Positions 61,028-64,000 of a stretch of DNA of 64,000 nt are shown one piece after another (positions within the stretch are counted from its first letter, which is position 1; the number at the start of each line of letters is the position of its first letter). The notes below the pieces were generated by a model that saw nothing but the letters and a program-made list of their open reading frames with translations, was not told the DNA's origin and searched no databases. Source of the DNA: Phaeobacter porticola (GTDB taxonomy: Bacteria > Pseudomonadota > Alphaproteobacteria > Rhodobacterales > Rhodobacteraceae); contig NZ_CP016367.1 in assembly GCF_001888185.1 (NCBI RefSeq), positions 1-64,000 of the forward strand, read 5' to 3'. Both the position numbers and the translations under genes were made by a program.

Positions 61028-62135
61028 CGGAATACCTCCAGAAAGTGGATTGCTCTAGGTGATCGGCGGCCTCGGTCAAACCTTGTGCCGCTTCGACTTT
61101 CACGTGGGCCGCGCGCAGACGCAGCGTCAGCGCCATGAGCCGCGCCCGTTCAGCAAGCATATAGGTGGAGCGGTCCAGCGCCTCTTTTGCGTTACCGGGC
61201 GGATCTTCACGCAAAAGCGCCGCGATCCTCGTCATGGCCTGATCGATCTGGGTGCCCATGTAGGCGCCATAGCCGACCGAGGCATCCGCCCAGTTGCCCC
61301 AGGCGGCCGAGGCACCATCGAAGCCCGCCAGTGACCCTGTCATGTCGACGCCGGTGATGATGCCAAGATAGTCGTTGTAATAGCCGTTGATACGCCGGAC
61401 GTAGGTCTGGGTTTCCTCGAAAGGAGGCACACCACCATATTCGAGAACACGGCCGGGGCCTGCATTATAGGCCGCCAGAGCGTGATCAATCCGACCGAAG
61501 CGGTTCAGTTGCGTGAGAATGTAGCGTGCGCCACCGTCCAGGTTTTCCCAAGGATCATACGGGTTCACACCGAGATCCGATGCTGTGCCCGGCATCAGCT
61601 GGCAAAAACCGCGCGCACCCACGTGGGAGACGGCTGCATTGTTGAAACGACTTTCCTGCTTGATCAGTGACTGAAACAGGATACGCCATGTCAGTGGCGT
61701 CAGACCGGCGGTCGCAACACCGGGATGACCCTCATAGCGCCGCGCCACCGTGATGATCATGCGCTCCACGTCGCTTGGCTCACCGAAGAGGCGATCGGCA
61801 TCAGGATGATCTTCCTGGGCTGGGTAAGTCTCTGCAGCGCTCGCCCAGCCGGGCCCACCAGCCTCGAACCCACTCAGGTCGGTGACACCGGTGGTCTCCG
61901 CAAGGAAACGTTCGTAGGCTTCAAGCTGCTCTTGATAGATGTCCGCTTGATCCTGGCGGGCGTCGCGCTTCTGGCCCTGCCGCAAGGCGTCGCGTGCGAG
62001 CTCTTCGACGCGCGACACAGCGCGGGCAAGGTTGGAGCCATCGATCACTGGCACGCCCTGCGCGGAGGCAAGCGAGCCAAGACCCAAGGCCACCGGAATC
62101 GCCATTCTAGAAGCTCTGGAAATCACAATGCGCAT
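61017..62135 (-). CDS. virB1: VirB1-like lytic transglycosylase with VirB5-like N-terminus
   Basis: A 372-residue exported protein. After a signal peptide ending SLASA it begins QGVPVIDGSNLARAVSRVEE, nearly identical to mature VirB5. A coiled-coil segment follows, and then a lytic transglycosylase domain (about residues 150-270). The catalytic glutamate is in SLIKQESRFN, with GARGFCQLMPGTASDLGVNP and ALAAYNAGPGRV as family motifs. The enzyme opens peptidoglycan for the T4SS. I chose ATG 62135 because it gives a basic N-region (MRIVISRASR); ATG 62105 and 62219 are alternatives. It overlaps the lipoprotein gene by 29 bases with this start. Confidence 0.88.
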   Translation of the reverse strand: MRIVISRASRMAIPVALGLGSLASAQGVPVIDGSNLARAVSRVEELARDALRQGQKRDARQDQADIYQEQLEAYERFLAETTGVTDLSGFEAGGPGWASAAETYPAQEDHPDADRLFGEPSDVERMIITVARRYEGHPGVATAGLTPLTWRILFQSLIKQESRFNNAAVSHVGARGFCQLMPGTASDLGVNPYDPWENLDGGARYILTQLNRFGRIDHALAAYNAGPGRVLEYGGVPPFEETQTYVRRINGYYNDYLGIITGVDMTGSLAGFDGASAAWGNWADASVGYGAYMGTQIDQAMTRIAALLREDPPGNAKEALDRSTYMLAERARLMALTLRLRAAHVKVEAAQGLTEAADHLEQSTFWRYSDEG

Positions 62136-62274
62136 TCCGTGAAACAAGGTCGGGAGCAGGGGCCAAGAACGCCATCGCGGGCCGCTCGAAACAGGGCGAT
62201 CGCACGCCTGTTGATGCACCTTCGCAAGCGCTCAGGGCCGTCATGGCGACGAACAGAAAAAATCGTGCTTTCAC
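62107..62274 (-). CDS. Small lipoprotein of the T4SS operon (55 aa)
   Basis: A 55-residue ORF with GTG 62274 overlapping the virB4 stop (GTGA) and AGGA upstream. The N-terminus VKARFFLFVAMTALSAC is a lipoprotein signal with lipobox LSAC, so cysteine 17 would be lipid-anchored. The mature part is about 39 residues, the size of VirB7-type lipoproteins that anchor VirB9, though here it sits between virB4 and virB1 rather than between virB6 and virB8. VirB7 function or entry exclusion are both possible. Confidence 0.65.
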   Translation of the reverse strand: MKARFFLFVAMTALSACEGASTGVRSPCFERPAMAFLAPAPDLVSRNAHCDFQSF

Positions 62275-64000
62275 ATCATGTCCTTCCAAAATTCTTCTTT
62301 CTTGCGCCAATCGGCAGGCGCCTTTTCCTCGCCGGTCTTGCCACCACCAAGAACAGTAACCAGGCCGCCCAAGCCTGCGAGGTCGGTATTGACGAACACG
62401 CTGTCGGCGCCAGAACGGATCAATGCCAGCCGCAACCCGGCTGTCGGGCTGGAAAGAAAATCCGCCTCGCGCGCATTCAGGCGCAGGATGCTGTAATCCT
62501 CCGGATTTGCCCGTGGATTGGGAAACAGGATCTGGGTTGCCACACTTTCTGCGATGATCTGGCCGACCGAACTTTGGTCCAGATGGCCCGGTGTCTGGGT
62601 CAACATCATCACCACGCAGTTGCGCTTGCGCATGGTAACCAGCCAGTCATGGAGGCGCTTGACGAAGATATCGTCAGCCAACATCTTCCACGCCTCGTCG
62701 ATCACAATGATCGTTGGTCTACGATCCTCGATCACGCGCTCGATACGGCGGAAGAGATAGGCGAGCAGGGCTGAGCGTTCTGCGTCCTGGTCCAGAAGTT
62801 CGGTCATATCGAGACCAAGGACATCCTCGCCAATGGCAATCGCCTGTGCACTGGGCCTTGAGAAAAGCCAACCGTACCGGCCGACTTCTGTCCATTCCCG
62901 CACGCGGGACACCAGGTCGCCATCATCATCGGTGGAGGCCACGAGACTTGCCAAACCGTCGAAGGTTCTGAGGCCCGGCTCCGCGGCGGCGATCTGACGA
63001 ACCGCCTCGTTCAGCGCGACAGTCTGGACCGTTTCGAGTGGACGGTGACGGGCCAGAATGTCGCCGAGCCAATCTGTCAGCCAGGCGGCCCCCCGCGCAT
63101 CGGTCTCCGTGGTCATCGGGTTAAAGCCGGTGGGCTGGCCCACCTTGATTTCGCTGTAGCTGCCACCCAAAGCGCGGATCGCCATCTCCAACCCCTGATC
63201 CTTGTCGAAAACGATGACTCGCGCACCCACTCTTCGGGCCTGTGCCATGAGAAAAGCCGTGCCGAGTGTCTTGCCGGACCCGGTGCGGCCCAGAACAAGC
63301 GTGTGCCCGACGCTTGGTTCATCGGTCCGGCGCCCCGCTTCGTGAAAGTTGAACCGGTAGAGGCTGGAGGTCACGGTCGGGAAGGCCGTGATCGTCTTGC
63401 CCCATGGGCTGGCCTCAGGTCCGCGCCCTGGCCGTGTCTTGTGAAAGGCCGCCAGTTCCGCGAAATTGTGCGACGAAACGATCCCGTCACGGATCCGGTA
63501 GGCCCAGTTTCCAGGCGCTTGCGCGAAATAGAGTGCCTTTGCGGCCCAGGATTCCCGGACCAGAACGGCACCGGTCTCTTGCCCCGCCCGCCAGATCTCG
63601 GAAGCTGCCTGTTCCAGTTCCTCGGCGCTGTCACAGAAAACCTGCACGGAGGCGTGATGTGTCCCAAAGGTCGACCGGCCGGATGCCACGGCGTCGGCGG
63701 CTTCGATCAATTGCTCTGTCAGGCTGACACCAGCATCCTCGGAGGCACCCCGCTGGCGAAAGGTGCGTTGAATGCGCTCAACCATCTCATTGGCGCGCCG
63801 CGGCGTGAAAGAGTTGGTGATCGTGATGTCATAGGGCAGTTCCAACGCGTCAAGCATGGTTGGCCAGGTGCGACTGGGATAGGATTTTATCCCGAAAATC
63901 GCGCCGTATCGTGCGCTGTCGCCGCTTTCCAGCCGCATGGTTTTGCCTTGAAAGCTGACGTCGAAATTGCTCATCGTGTCAGCCAACAGTTGCCCGGGGG
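62271..64000 (-). CDS. virB4: VirB4 ATPase (partial, runs off the window)
   Basis: The C-terminal part (at least 571 residues) of VirB4, which is normally about 790-820; the frame is open to the window edge, so the first 220 or so residues lie beyond. Visible are the nucleotide-binding motifs LGRTGSGKTLGTAFLMAQAR (Walker A), IIVIDEAWKML (Walker B) and MLTQTPGHLDQSS. It energises assembly and substrate transfer. Its stop codon overlaps the start of the lipoprotein gene. virB2 and virB3 are not in view and should lie upstream, outside the window. Confidence 0.95.
   Translation of the reverse strand, partial: PGQLLADTMSNFDVSFQGKTMRLESGDSARYGAIFGIKSYPSRTWPTMLDALELPYDITITNSFTPRRANEMVERIQRTFRQRGASEDAGVSLTEQLIEAADAVASGRSTFGTHHASVQVFCDSAEELEQAASEIWRAGQETGAVLVRESWAAKALYFAQAPGNWAYRIRDGIVSSHNFAELAAFHKTRPGRGPEASPWGKTITAFPTVTSSLYRFNFHEAGRRTDEPSVGHTLVLGRTGSGKTLGTAFLMAQARRVGARVIVFDKDQGLEMAIRALGGSYSEIKVGQPTGFNPMTTETDARGAAWLTDWLGDILARHRPLETVQTVALNEAVRQIAAAEPGLRTFDGLASLVASTDDDGDLVSRVREWTEVGRYGWLFSRPSAQAIAIGEDVLGLDMTELLDQDAERSALLAYLFRRIERVIEDRRPTIIVIDEAWKMLADDIFVKRLHDWLVTMRKRNCVVMMLTQTPGHLDQSSVGQIIAESVATQILFPNPRANPEDYSILRLNAREADFLSSPTAGLRLALIRSGADSVFVNTDLAGLGGLVTVLGGGKTGEEKAPADWRKKEEFWKDMM

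Noticed and set aside
1-64000. CRISPR arrays
   Set aside because: I saw no regularly spaced short direct repeats and no cas genes.
1-64000. tRNA or rRNA genes
   Set aside because: No cloverleaf with a T-loop GTTCGAATC-type core or rRNA landmark was noticed; an automated scan would be needed to exclude a divergent tRNA.

Overview
The window is a stretch of a GC-rich, self-transmissible plasmid of the repABC type, most likely from the Rhodobacterales (Roseobacter/Paracoccus-like alphaproteobacteria). The evidence is a repA-repB-repC operon with its antisense RNA and partition palindromes, an alphaproteobacterial H-NS/HvrA-type protein, and a complete set of Agrobacterium-like VirC/VirD/VirB transfer genes. 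Base 1 is the first base of repA's reading frame, so the record may begin at the conventional plasmid origin.

Layout. (1) 1-3453: replication and partition (repA, repB, counter-transcribed RNA, repC) with three copies of a perfect palindrome. (2) 3.5-28.2 kb: mostly plus-strand plasmid maintenance genes: a large ParB-like protein, ssb, a DUF932 protein, a RadC-like JAMM protein, DUF6878/DUF6915-type small proteins, an Xre/RES toxin-antitoxin pair, a methyltransferase-like/strawberry-notch helicase, a Toprim protein, a DUF2493 (SLOG) protein, and WGR and DUF6429 proteins. Cargo lies among them: a PHP-ATPase of TrlF type (8.0-11.0 kb), an H-NS-like gene and a metallophosphoesterase. (3) 28.5-35.7 kb: a metabolic island with a CUT1 ABC transporter, one intact and one frameshifted metallophosphoesterase, and a divergent LysR regulator. 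(4) 36.1-43.7 kb: small genes, virC2-virC1 (minus), a probable oriT at about 39.13-39.27 kb, and virD1-virD2-virD4 (plus). (5) 44.0-54.6 kb: a defence island with a PLD-like/SNF2 helicase, DUF4391, type III Mod, an AlbA_2/ATPase regulator and type III Res with a visible PD-(D/E)xK site. (6) 54.8-64.0 kb: the T4SS (virB11, B10, B9, B8, B6, a small secreted protein, B5, a VirB1-like transglycosylase, a lipoprotein, and virB4 running off the window), all on minus.

The most unusual signals are non-coding. Three long nested inverted repeats of about 190-215 bp lie upstream of a 54-residue protein, ssb and the DUF2493 gene. A conserved two-tier leader hairpin occurs upstream of three further genes. 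If the ATCCTG motif at 39128-39133 on the minus strand is the nic core, the minus strand enters the recipient first and would be the template for all these plus-strand genes. That is the geometry needed for single-strand promoters like F-plasmid Frpo, so the 3.5-28 kb block may be an establishment (leading) region driven by hairpin promoters. This is inference. The second highlight is the five-gene type III restriction-like island, whose mod gene has a clearly AT-richer central block.
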